This document shows, piece by piece, positions 50,415 through 57,500 of a DNA stretch of 57,500 nucleotides. The notes beneath the pieces are model-generated. The model did not search any database, was not told the origin of the DNA, and saw nothing but the letters and a program-made list of their open reading frames with translations. This stretch comes from Symbiodinium natans. Taxonomy: Eukaryota > Sar > Dinophyceae > Suessiales > Symbiodiniaceae. Positions within the stretch are counted from its first letter, which is position 1. Each line of letters opens with the position of its first letter. The DNA is taken from the NCBI GenBank assembly GCA_905221605.1, contig CAJNDS010002147.1, forward strand, positions 17,501 to 75,000. Reading direction: 5' to 3'. Made by a program: the position numbers and the translations under genes.

Positions 50415-53400
50415 CGACGCAGCATTTTCAAGCGAACTTCATCCACATGAGCTTGGTTGTCTTGCATGAGGTAGAGCTCCATGTAGGCGACGGTCTCTTC
50501 CAGGTTGTCGATGACGGTCTTCACATGCTCATCCACAATGCCCGTCTGCCTCTCTTGTCTTTCCCATATCTCCCTTTCTTCCTCCAGCAGTTCTCGTGCC
50601 CATAGAAGTCGTTCTTGTACTCTTTCACGAACATGGTCCTGGACGGGGAACGTTGGTGTTGCTCTCAGTTCACCCTCGCCTCCATCCCCTTCACGCACAA
50701 ACTTCATTGTCCAGTGCACTCCCAGCTCCACATGTCCCCCGGGTACATGAACACTTTCATTCCAACCACCACCCTTCTCGATGTCGTTCCCCTGCAATAC
50801 CTTCTGCTGCGGCTCCTGAACATCGTCTTCCTCCTCCTCATCCGCCCCAACAGGCACCATGAAACCCATGTCCCGCAAGAGGTTGTAGTTCTCAGATCCC
50901 ACATTCTTGAACTTCCTTGGAACGTAGCCCACCACGGTGACTCGGGTTCCTGTCCACGGCATCGTCGCGTGCCACCTGTGAGCCCACAAGGCTTGGATCT
51001 TTCCCTTCACATCCATGGTTCTTCCACGCACCAATCCCTTGGTTGTTGCCCTGTACACATCCAGCGCCGTGTTTTCTTCCAGGTACGTCTGCTCCCACAC
51101 TTCTCCTCCAGAAAAGTCCCCCATGCCATACACCGAGTTCGCGAACTCTCGCTCGTTGCGCAGGTCACGATGAGGTAGTAGCTCCTGGTTCACATTCACG
51201 ACGATGGTTCCGAAAGGCATTGGCTCCTTCATCTTGTTTCTGAGAAAGGTTGTGAGGAAACGGGTGACCTTGGGGAACTTGGTCGTGTTGGTTTGCACGC
51301 CCCAGACTCCTCCGTGGACGTAGGCCCCCGTGCTCCAACTCCCACACCAATCAAAGTCCTGTGTCCCCCTCCTTTTCGGACCACTTGTCAACCGAAGTGC
51401 TCGGACGATCTCCAACGCATCCTCGTCCTCGTACTTGTTATATTCAAGTTTGTCGTGGGCCCTTTGCTCCGCAATCTCTTCTTCTCCATCTTCTTGCCCT
51501 TCTTGTAGCACACGTACTCCCGAGCCATCTGGATCTTCCAATCGCCTCTTTCCACGAACTCGCCGTCCTGGATCTACGCGATCAGCCACCCATGGTTCAT
51601 CTCCACCAGAAGGTACTTCATCATCTCGAACCACCCTCATGTGCAGCGTTCTGTGCCAGGTTCCATCCGCCAGTTCAAGTACATGCCCTTCCCGCACATC
51701 ATCGGCCGGACCCAGGTACACTGCCTCCTCCCATCTTGGGTCGAAAGGCCCCACATCCTTTTTTGTCTTCACCATCACTTGGGACCCGAACTGAATCGGC
51801 GTCATTGTCTTTCCAAGCTGACGAGTGTTGTGGGCTGCACACGCATGCTTCATTGCACAGGGCCAGTACTTCTTGTTCAAACCGGAAGCCGTGAGCAACA
51901 CACGCGCCCTTGCCTTCAGCCACTTCACCTGATTCTCCGCCATGGCATTCTGCGTCGGGGCCAAACCTTCCGTGTAAGTCTGGTAGATGTCCCGCTCCCG
52001 ACACCACTTTCGCAGTTGCTTAGTCCTGAACTCACGTGCCCTGTCAGAGTGTATCCTGGCCAGCGGAAATCCATTGGCCCTGAGGTAGATGTAAAGGTCT
52101 TGGACTGCCGCGAGGATGTCCGCACCCTTGTGCTTGGCGAGAGGAACCGCGAACCTGAGGACCTGGAATTCTTGTGGTTTGTTTAGGTCCCCCACCAATC
52201 TCTTCCACTCCTCCTCATGGTCCTTGTCCTCCTTCCTTTCCACCTCCTCTTCAGCTGCTTCTGGTTCAGGACCTTCCTCATCCACCTCCTCCTGGCCCAG
52301 GTACTCATCGATGTCATCAGGGATCGGCATGTCCTTGGAGACCACATCGAAGGCCTTTGGGAACACATAGGTAGCTGCCAAAACGAACTTGTACTTGTTG
52401 GCCCTCCCGTTGTCGTTCCGCTCGTCTATCCCCTTTTCTGCAAACGCGCCACCAATGTCCAAGCTCAAGACGTAGGCATCCCTGTGAAGCACCCTTCTCG
52501 CCGGCCGCCCCGTTCCCGCCGCCGACAAGCATACCGAGCAATCTCTCCTAAACGGCCAATGCCCCGCTTCAACGTGACGTCGCCATTCTTCCAGCTGCTT
52601 CGGGGTGAAGGTGTTCATCGCCACAGAGATTTCGCCTCTCCATGCCCATCTACGGATCCCCTTCGCCAGTGCCTCTCGTAGTCCCGGAGCCCAAGAAGCC
52701 ATGTCCTTCGAGTTCTCAGGCTCCGGCCATTCGCGCCTCGTATCCTTCAAGCCACTGATCTCGTCCAACTCCATGGTAGTTAGCAACCCCGTCGGTTTCT
52801 TTTGAGGATGCCCAAGTGCGCCTTGATCGAACCGGTACATGTGCATGCCATTGTTCTTCATGTGCTCGACCAACTTCGTTCTCCAAAACGACGCACACTT
52901 CTCCATGATCTCATTGGACACTGCTCCGGGCTGCAAGAACTCGCGCGGGTCGTCGGGATGTTCCATGCCAAACGCCACTGCCGGACCCCTATCCCTTCTC
53001 GGGTAACACATGTCCAAGCCTGCTTCTGCGACCAGCCACAGCCACACCATGCGCAAGATCAGGTTGTTGTCACCTCTCACCAGTGCTTCTTCATCCCTTG
53101 TCAGTTGCCCAGGAAGACCCCAAAGATGTTGCGCCGACCTCACCGGCCGTGGTGCATTGTTACGCCCCTGCAGTTCGCGATGTCGTAGAAGGGAAAAGGT
53201 CCTGCAAGGCGGTCCCCCCACAATGGCATGTATCTTCCCCTGTGAGGCCGCCCACAAGAGCAGCGCGAAGATGCCGCCGTTGGTTGCGATGTCCCACGAT
53301 TTGGACTGGGTAAGGTCAATTTCCAGCACTTCTGCCATAGATGCCTCACGTGTTTCACCTCGTGGACCCTGAACCCTGCACCCAGTCAAGGTCTTGATCG

Positions 53401-56400
53401 GATCTGAGGATTCCCCTTTCCCGGAGAACAAGTGCACAATCCATCGGCGGCTTGCCCACAAGGATCTCCGTCTTGCGCGATTCAATGGGAGCGACTTCAT
53501 CAACTTCCAGGCCTCCTCGTTGCTCTGCGGGATTTTCTCAAAGATCCGGATCTTGTCCTCAAACGGCACGTCTGACATGAACTCCGCACTCAGAACGGCT
53601 CGCAGACCATCAGAGGGATCCCCCGTTACGACGTAGCCCTTCAAGAAATCCGCCCAGTTCCTTCCCTCATGCGACCTTGCCACCTTGATCGACGTCTCCA
53701 GCTCCTGCATGGTCCTCAGCGCCTCATCGGCCTTGGTGCCCTCCAACTCCGCAATGAGCCTCAGAGCATCACACTCTCGGACTTCCGGGCACGACGACCG
53801 CGTGTAGACTTGTACTTCAGGTCGGCTGGGGTGTCTCAATCTGCATCCGCGCGCGTTCCAGACGAACTCATACCCCAGCTGTCTAACAAGGGTTCCAAGG
53901 GGCACAATTGGTTGAGCTTGGTTGTCCCCCAAGATCGTTCCCTTGTCCGACTGAGGCAACTCAATCTTGGTGTCCCCGGCCAGCGCAACTTCCACCTTCG
54001 CGGCCTTCTTCTTCTCCTCCACAGTGCCCGGTCGTAGTGCATGAGTGGCCCCACTATCCAACAGCCCCATTTTGCTAACTGCTGGCAACGTTCCAAGGGC
54101 CTGAGCTCTTCGCACCTCCTCACTCTCAGCCGAGGTGATACGCATCACCTTCATCGTGGCACTGTGCTCCATCAAGGACTTGACCATTCTCTGCGCATTC
54201 TCCAACATCTGCTGCATGTCCATAGGCGTGCCAGGTATAGGATCATCGAGCGTAGTTCTCGTTGCCATTGGAGACGACGTCATCGTACTCGCCTCCGAGA
54301 TCACCGTGGCCACATCGTCCGCCTTGATCATCCTCTGGGTCTCTGGTTGCATCGGCTTCGCCTGCACTTGCGCCGCCGTCGGAGTGGTAGGTGTAGAAGC
54401 CGTCGCAGTCGTAGTGGTACCTTCCGCCGGCCTTGTAGGACACGCCTTCGATTGATGGCCCTTCCCACCACAGTTCCAGCACCGTTCTCTCTTTGCATCC
54501 CGGTCCGGCCAACTATGGACAAACCGGCATGCCCTTCCACGTCTACACCCACCATCCGTAACACCAAAGAACTTGCAGGGTTTTTGAGACCCAGCACTCT
54601 CCCCCTTGGGTTGGTTGTTGGCTGCCCCACCTGTAAGACCCTTCAGTCTGGCCTGAGGACTGAGAGGCGTGGTCGATGGCGAGTTGTTGCCCGGCACCCC
54701 CTTTGGTTTTCTGGAGGCCAGCTGCTCAAACTCCGCCAGGAGAGCCTTATGCACCGCCTTCACGTTGTCCTCCACCGGCACGAAGTCGACCTTCAGTTGG
54801 TAGCGGACCAGGTTCATACGAAAGGCCACCTCATGGTGGTCCAACAGCGGCTTCTTCACCAAGACGTCGATACCTCGGAGTAACACCGACGGGTCTGGTA
54901 TCACGACCCCCAAATCCTTGGCCCTCTGGAAGTACCTCCACCACAAGCGCAGACCATCCACGGCCATCACAGATCCCGGGCGGTACAACACCATCAAACG
55001 GCTCAGGATTTCCAGCGAAGATCTCACTCTCGAAGCCACAAGTTCCCGCCTGATGTCCTCAGGCGTTGATGCCAACAAGAGCGTGGCCGCCCTCCGATCA
55101 ACGCGCTGCCACCTTGCCTCCTGCAGCACAGGGGAAGCCAAAGGTGCCAGGTTGAGCCGATTGAAGTGATCTGCCTTCTGGTAGGAGTCATAGTACGCCT
55201 TGGCGCAATCCTTTACCTCCTGCCACCATTCCGCCGACGAAGTTGAGAGGTCTCCCATAGCGTGCTCCAGGCAGTGGAGCCAGTCCCCAAAGTCCACGCT
55301 AGCACGATCACTCAAGGCGGGAAGCATCGGAATGTCCCCCACCGGCTTGTGCACGTCTTCGGTCCTTTGGGACTTCGTAATCACCCGCTCCAAACCCTCC
55401 AACAGCCTGCTCATGGGATCACCTCCAGGACCAATTGACGGCTGTTGCCTTTCTCCTCCCGACCCCGGCGGCGCTTCTGCAGATGCCCCAGCGGGCGGTT
55501 GTCTTGCTTGCACAGCACCTCCTGATTGACTAAGGTGCCCTCCCAGAACTTGTGGTGGACCTCGTGGATAGACCAACGGCTGCTCTTGACCTCCTGCTGC
55601 GTCACTCTGACCAGATGGCATAAAGCCAAAACGACCTCCTGCTGCGTCACTCTGACCATTCAAAAAACGACCAGGTAGCGGACCAGGATTGCCTCGAGAT
55701 TCGGTGGAAAAACGACCAGGTAGCGGACCAGGATTGCCTCGAGATTCGGTGGAAGCTCCTTGTTGAACTGGACGTAAACCATCTAAACTTCCCCCAGGTA
55801 GCGGACCAGGATTGCCTCGAGATTCGGTGGAAGCTCCTTGTTGAACTGGAGGTAGCGGACCAGGATTGCCTTGAGATTCGGGGAAAGCTCCTTGCTGAAC
55901 TGGAGGTAGCGGACCAGGATTGCCTTGAGATTCGGGGAAAGCTCCTTGCTGAACTGGATGTAGCGCACCAGGATTGCCTCGTGGCCCAAGTTGGCCCGAC
56001 GGACCCGGCAAGGCCCCCACCAGACCATTCCACAGGTGTTGGCCCCATCCCTGCCCAGGACGAGCCCTTGCTGCATGTGGCCACTGCCCTTCTCCCATGC
56101 GTTCTCGCTCCAATTGCATCCTTCCCATCTCTTCTCTCAAGCTACTTGCCTCCCTTCTCGACTCCTCCAACTCCCTCATCATCCCTTGCAGTTGTCCTTG
56201 TAGCTGCTGACGCACTTCTTCCTTCACCGCTTCATAGGTGCTTCCTCCAGAACTGCCACCACCATCCACAGGCCTCGGTCCCACCCCGGTGGCACCATAC
56301 AGCAGTGGAGCCCGCTGCTCCATTGCCCTCATCTGTTGCCTCTGCTCATCATCAAACAAAGGCGTCCTCGATGCCTCATCCCGTTCCCCATGCGACATAG

Positions 56401-57085
56401 GTGACTCCAATGCCCTCTGCGATCTCGACGGTCTCGTCATAGGCGACGGAAAGGGACTCGGCATCCACTCCGGGGGTGTCACCTGCTGTGACTGCCCCAT
56501 AGCCTGGAAGAAAGCTCCCAGGCGAGAAACCCAGGTCGGCATCGCACCACGCGGTTGTGCCTCTCTTCCCATCGGACTGCCTTGCGCATTCCAGCTGAAA
56601 CCTCCAGGTTGTTGATGCCCTCCACTATTCAGGCCATCACGCAGCATGCCCATGTCCCCAGCTTCACCGGCCGGCTCCACCTCCCTCGTCATTGAGGTTG
56701 AGGCCACCACAGCTTGCATGCCACCTGCAACCACCGCTCCAGAAGCTAGCGCCAAGGCCTGAACTCTTGCCACTTGACCACTTGTACCATGCCCAGAGTC
56801 CATGCTATCTCCAGAAACCATTGCTCCATCCACACTTCCAGCCACACCAGTGCCGCCAGCTTCCAGCGCACCATCCGGCCTTACGGCCTCCGGTTGGGCT
56901 CCATGAGCCTCTCCACCATCCAAAGCTGGTCTTACGACCCCCGGTTGGCCCCTCTCGGGCCCCGCAGCTGTTGTTGTCATCCTCGGCGAAGTAGGGCGAG
57001 CACCACTTGGGCTCATAACCTCCTGGTTGGAGGTCCCAGGAGGCATGGAATCTGCAGGGTTGGCCATGGCATGTAGAGCTCTCAC
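50399..57085 (-). CDS. Gag-protease-methyltransferase-like-integrase-dioxygenase-like polyprotein (ORF1 of copia element)
   Basis: ORF1 is a 2,228-codon open frame. Residues 1-330 are low complexity, ending in a charged, probably coiled-coil stretch (285-335). Residues 365-500 are imperfect repeats of a unit containing RGNPGPLP. Residues 580-790 are a helical Gag-like core. A CCCH finger (C837, C847, C853, H857) is followed by a CCHC knuckle (C869, C872, H877, C882). The protease motif LLDSGATHA has catalytic D1010. Residues 1210-1445 resemble a cytosine-5 methyltransferase. The integrase has an HHCC motif (H1504, H1509, C1516, C1519) and a DD35E triad (D1543, D1681, E1717), with an acidic insert at about 1585-1630. 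Residues 1905-2085 resemble a 2-oxoglutarate/Fe(II) oxygenase. The C-terminus is coiled-coil-like. Starts at 57085, 57067 and 57046 are in the LTR. The first Met outside it is at 57016. The frame ends 16 bp inside ORF2. Confidence 0.92.
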   Translation of the reverse strand: MRALHAMANPADSMPPGTSNQEVMSPSGARPTSPRMTTTAAGPERGQPGVVRPALDGGEAHGAQPEAVRPDGALEAGGTGVAGSVDGAMVSGDSMDSGHGTSGQVARVQALALASGAVVAGGMQAVVASTSMTREVEPAGEAGDMGMLRDGLNSGGHQQPGGFSWNAQGSPMGREAQPRGAMPTWVSRLGAFFQAMGQSQQVTPPEWMPSPFPSPMTRPSRSQRALESPMSHGERDEASRTPLFDDEQRQQMRAMEQRAPLLYGATGVGPRPVDGGGSSGGSTYEAVKEEVRQQLQGQLQGMMRELEESRREASSLREEMGRMQLERERMGEGQWPHAARARPGQGWGQHLWNGLVGALPGPSGQLGPRGNPGALHPVQQGAFPESQGNPGPLPPVQQGAFPESQGNPGPLPPVQQGASTESRGNPGPLPGGSLDGLRPVQQGASTESRGNPGPLPGRFSTESRGNPGPLPGRFLNGQSDAAGGRFGFMPSGQSDAAGGQEQPLVYPRGPPQVLGGHLSQSGGAVQARQPPAGASAEAPPGSGGERQQPSIGPGGDPMSRLLEGLERVITKSQRTEDVHKPVGDIPMLPALSDRASVDFGDWLHCLEHAMGDLSTSSAEWWQEVKDCAKAYYDSYQKADHFNRLNLAPLASPVLQEARWQRVDRRAATLLLASTPEDIRRELVASRVRSSLEILSRLMVLYRPGSVMAVDGLRLWWRYFQRAKDLGVVIPDPSVLLRGIDVLVKKPLLDHHEVAFRMNLVRYQLKVDFVPVEDNVKAVHKALLAEFEQLASRKPKGVPGNNSPSTTPLSPQARLKGLTGGAANNQPKGESAGSQKPCKFFGVTDGGCRRGRACRFVHSWPDRDAKRERCWNCGGKGHQSKACPTRPAEGTTTTATASTPTTPTAAQVQAKPMQPETQRMIKADDVATVISEASTMTSSPMATRTTLDDPIPGTPMDMQQMLENAQRMVKSLMEHSATMKVMRITSAESEEVRRAQALGTLPAVSKMGLLDSGATHALRPGTVEEKKKAAKVEVALAGDTKIELPQSDKGTILGDNQAQPIVPLGTLVRQLGYEFVWNARGCRLRHPSRPEVQVYTRSSCPEVRECDALRLIAELEGTKADEALRTMQELETSIKVARSHEGRNWADFLKGYVVTGDPSDGLRAVLSAEFMSDVPFEDKIRIFEKIPQSNEEAWKLMKSLPLNRARRRSLWASRRWIVHLFSGKGESSDPIKTLTGCRVQGPRGETREASMAEVLEIDLTQSKSWDIATNGGIFALLLWAASQGKIHAIVGGPPCRTFSLLRHRELQGRNNAPRPVRSAQHLWGLPGQLTRDEEALVRGDNNLILRMVWLWLVAEAGLDMCYPRRDRGPAVAFGMEHPDDPREFLQPGAVSNEIMEKCASFWRTKLVEHMKNNGMHMYRFDQGALGHPQKKPTGLLTTMELDEISGLKDTRREWPEPENSKDMASWAPGLREALAKGIRRWAWRGEISVAMNTFTPKQLEEWRRHVEAGHWPFRRDCSVCLSAAGTGRPARRVLHRDAYVLSLDIGGAFAEKGIDERNDNGRANKYKFVLAATYVFPKAFDVVSKDMPIPDDIDEYLGQEEVDEEGPEPEAAEEEVERKEDKDHEEEWKRLVGDLNKPQEFQVLRFAVPLAKHKGADILAAVQDLYIYLRANGFPLARIHSDRAREFRTKQLRKWCRERDIYQTYTEGLAPTQNAMAENQVKWLKARARVLLTASGLNKKYWPCAMKHACAAHNTRQLGKTMTPIQFGSQVMVKTKKDVGPFDPRWEEAVYLGPADDVREGHVLELADGTWHRTLHMRVVRDDEVPSGGDEPWVADRVDPGRRVRGKRRLEDPDGSGVRVLQEGQEDGEEEIAEQRAHDKLEYNKYEDEDALEIVRALRLTSGPKRRGTQDFDWCGSWSTGAYVHGGVWGVQTNTTKFPKVTRFLTTFLRNKMKEPMPFGTIVVNVNQELLPHRDLRNEREFANSVYGMGDFSGGEVWEQTYLEENTALDVYRATTKGLVRGRTMDVKGKIQALWAHRWHATMPWTGTRVTVVGYVPRKFKNVGSENYNLLRDMGFMVPVGADEEEEDDVQEPQQKVLQGNDIEKGGGWNESVHVPGGHVELGVHWTMKFVREGDGGEGELRATPTFPVQDHVRERVQERLLWARELLEEEREIWERQERQTGIVDEHVKTVIDNLEETVAYMELYLMQDNQAHVDEVRLKMLRRWRKR
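50831..51373 (-). other. Putative 2-oxoglutarate/Fe(II) dioxygenase-like domain downstream of integrase
   Basis: ORF1 residues about 1905-2085 show LLPHRDLRNE (H1972-x-D1974), then GDFSGGEVWE (1989-1998), then WHATMPWTGTRVTVVGY with distal H2039 and R2048. The spacing H-x-D ... GG ... H-x8-R with a closing hydrophobic strand is the pattern of 2OG-Fe(II) oxygenases: two His and one Asp bind iron, and Arg binds 2-oxoglutarate. TET/JBP base hydroxylases, AlkB and prolyl hydroxylases share this layout. The substrate is unknown. The region lies where copia elements normally have only a linker between integrase and reverse transcriptase. Motif-level evidence only. Confidence 0.55.
51596..52588 (-). 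other. Integrase domain with DD35E catalytic triad
   Basis: ORF1 residues about 1500-1830 begin with an H-x4-H-x6-C-x2-C zinc site, then the RNase-H-fold core with LDIGG (D1543), HSDRAREF (D1681) and NAMAENQ (E1717). The last two acids are separated by exactly 35 residues, as in retroviral and copia integrases. Between D1543 and D1681 lie 137 residues, longer than usual, including a Glu/Asp-rich insert near 1585-1630. It would insert the cDNA into the genome. Confidence 0.9.
52751..53458 (-). other. Cytosine-5 DNA methyltransferase-like domain between protease and integrase
   Basis: ORF1 residues about 1210-1445 carry in order: VHLFSGKGES (1217-1226, like motif I, AdoMet-binding F-x-G-x-G); EID (1255-1257, like the acidic motif II); AIVGGPPCRTFS (1287-1298, motif IV with the Pro-Cys nucleophile C1294); MEHPDDP (1374-1380, in the place of motif VI E-N-V, Glu kept and Asn replaced by His); and FDQGALGHPQKKPTGLL (1419-1435), resembling the motif VIII region of phage-type methyltransferases. 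Catalytic Cys and Glu are both present, so activity is possible. Capture of cytosine methyltransferases by dinoflagellate retrotransposons has been reported. Whether this divergent domain belongs to that lineage cannot be told here. Confidence 0.7.
53801..54088 (-). other. Aspartic protease domain
   Basis: ORF1 residues about 1000-1095 contain LLDSGATHALRPG, the D-S-G-A-T active-site signature of retroelement pepsin-like proteases (D1010). Such proteases work as dimers. It would cleave the polyprotein into Gag and enzyme parts. Confidence 0.85.
54440..54577 (-). other. Tandem CCCH and CCHC zinc fingers of Gag
   Basis: Residues 837-882 of ORF1 hold C-x9-C-x5-C-x3-H followed closely by C-x2-C-x4-H-x4-C. 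The CCHC knuckle is the standard nucleic-acid-binding motif of retroelement Gag. The CCCH finger in front of it is an RNA-binding type seen less often in Gag. Together they probably package the element RNA. Confidence 0.85.
55586..55993 (-). repeat. In-frame ~50-60 bp repeats inside Gag
   Basis: About seven imperfect copies of a unit encoding RGNPGPLPPVQQGAFPES-like sequence lie in ORF1 residues 365-500. They are visible in DNA as repeated GGTAGCGGACCAGGATTGCC blocks. Copies vary in length by whole codons, so the frame is kept. Such repeats can expand or contract and may vary between element copies. Confidence 0.85.
57009..57020 (-). promoter_or_regulatory. Primer-binding site, half-tRNA type (initiator tRNA-Met anticodon arm)
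   Basis: Directly next to the 5' LTR the minus strand reads GGTTATGAGCCC. Its complement GGGCTCATAACC equals the anticodon stem-loop of eukaryotic initiator tRNA-Met (anticodon CAT in the middle), not a tRNA 3' end. Drosophila copia is primed by a 5' half of initiator tRNA-Met that pairs through this same region. The same priming mode is therefore inferred here. Confidence 0.8.
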
Positions 57086-57286
57086 TCTCGAATTTCCTTT
57101 TCCACAACAGCAACGACACGAAATCCTTGGTCTTACTCGTTCAGGTGCTATACCTGCGATGCCTTGTACATGTAAAAACTGCGTGCGCCCTCACCGGGCC
57201 ATGTGTTGTTTGCCCTTCACCGGGCTTGGGCCGCTTCACAGCGACATGCATGACCTTCTTCTCGGAAAAACGTGAGCACACCAGCA
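57021..57286 (-). repeat. 5' LTR of the copia element
   Basis: It matches 47610-47875 base for base by eye. On the minus strand it starts TGCTGG and ends CCAGGA, an imperfect 6 bp inverted terminal repeat. The inner edge is fixed by the adjacent primer-binding site. The first ATG of ORF1 (57085) and two more in frame (57067, 57046) lie inside this LTR, so translation may start within the transcribed part of the LTR. No TATA box was seen. T-runs such as the one near 57265 could serve a dinoflagellate-type promoter, but this is not demonstrable here. Confidence 0.95.
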
Positions 57287-57292
57287 GTTTAG
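57287..57292. repeat. Right target-site duplication GTTTAG
   Basis: This is the partner of 47604-47609. It is followed without break by about 98 bp of TTTAGGG repeats. Confidence 0.6.
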
Positions 57293-57390
57293 GGTTTAGG
57301 GTTTAGGGTTTAGGGTTTAGGGTTTAGGGTTTAGGGTTTAGGGTTTAGGGTTTAGGGTTTAGGGTTTAGGGTTTAGGGTTTAGGGTTTAG
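57293..57390 (+). repeat. TTTAGGG array right of the retrotransposon
   Basis: About 14 near-perfect heptamers continue the array interrupted by the element. The short left part of the same array is at 47592-47609. Sequence after 57391 is single copy and shows no coding signal I can support. Confidence 0.9.
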
Positions 57391-57500
57391 GGGACTCTGG
57401 ACTGAATTACAGTAGCCCATTGCTGCAAAACCCGAGGAACAAGACGGCAGTGCCGTTGTAGGAAAAAGCTGGCGCTGAACGTGGACTCCCCTGAACACAG

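Larger units (their letters stand above)
47610..57286 (-). mobile_element. Full-length Ty1/copia-type LTR retrotransposon, apparently intact and young
   Basis: This 9,677 bp element is bounded by two 266 bp direct repeats that I read as identical. The order on the minus strand is LTR, tRNA-type primer site, ORF1 (Gag, zinc fingers, protease, methyltransferase-like domain, integrase, dioxygenase-like domain), ORF2 (reverse transcriptase, RNase H, membrane extension), polypurine tract, LTR. Integrase before reverse transcriptase is the Ty1/copia order. The flanking 6-mer GTTTAG is present on both sides (47604-47609 and 57287-57292). Removing one copy restores an in-phase TTTAGGG array, so the element inserted into telomere-like repeat. 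Identical LTRs and open ORFs indicate recent insertion. The combined coding length of about 3,050 residues is roughly twice that of a usual copia polyprotein, because of the extra domains. Confidence 0.95.

Noticed and set aside
57009-57020. tRNA gene fragment
   Set aside because: Only 12 bases match initiator tRNA-Met, directly at the LTR edge. This is a primer-binding site, not a gene. No complete tRNA or rRNA was found.
50505-57076. Many Ser/Pro/His-rich plus-strand ORFs opposite the polyprotein
   Set aside because: Shadow frames antisense to a clearly coding minus strand.
57027-57275. 82-codon plus-strand ORF present twice (also 47616-47864)
   Set aside because: It lies wholly inside the LTR on the strand opposite to the element and has no domain. 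The duplication is the LTR itself.

Overview
The window looks like nuclear DNA of a dinoflagellate (inferred, about 0.75). It carries interstitial telomere-like heptamers (TTTAGGG and one-base variants) in both orientations almost everywhere from base 60 to 47,430. It has poly-C/poly-G runs, hairpin-type short elements, very short exon-like islands, and a Ty1/copia retrotransposon of an unusual, domain-rich type. No rRNA, complete tRNA gene, CRISPR array or bacterial-style operon is visible.

Layout. Bases 1-12,300 contain three collinear, diverged copies of a block spaced about 3.8-4.4 kb, with telomere-like arrays between the landmarks. Plus-strand exon-like pieces lie at 8,990-9,747, 12,699-12,842 and 17,429-17,890. 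From about 15.8 kb to 46.3 kb many short islands between the arrays read as protein on the minus strand. Several encode hydrophobic segments (46.2, 33.2, 32.0, 26.1, 22.3, 21.4, 19.8 and 18.1 kb). They may be exons of one or more very large membrane-protein genes whose introns are filled with telomere-like repeats. Within this stretch a minus-strand ORF at 30.6-31.0 kb has a histone H3 core with a CENP-A-length loop 1. Next to it is a BED-like zinc-finger ORF, and at 27.1-27.6 kb there is a broken gene. Bases 19,875-21,115 are a 1.2 kb TTTGGGG array. Bases 21,866-22,138 are a CATA microsatellite.

Small mobile elements are dense. One ~100 bp hairpin family has 8 bp target duplications. A second hairpin family has a paralogous empty site in the window. 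Two further dispersed inverted-repeat families are present. Two larger elements (14.5-15.4 kb and 41.6-43.8 kb) have (TA)n/poly-C terminal inverted repeats and AT-rich interiors unlike their surroundings.

The strongest feature is a 9.68 kb LTR retrotransposon on the minus strand (47,610-57,286). Its LTRs are identical, its two overlapping ORFs are open, it has a polypurine tract, and its primer-binding site matches the anticodon arm of initiator tRNA-Met. It sits inside a TTTAGGG array. Besides Gag, protease, integrase, reverse transcriptase and RNase H, ORF1 carries a cytosine-5-methyltransferase-like domain between protease and integrase. It also carries a putative 2-oxoglutarate/Fe(II) dioxygenase-like domain after integrase. 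ORF2 ends in a membrane/zinc-motif extension. A single element that could add and oxidise a DNA base mark is the best candidate here for an undescribed system. The domain calls rest on motifs read by eye.
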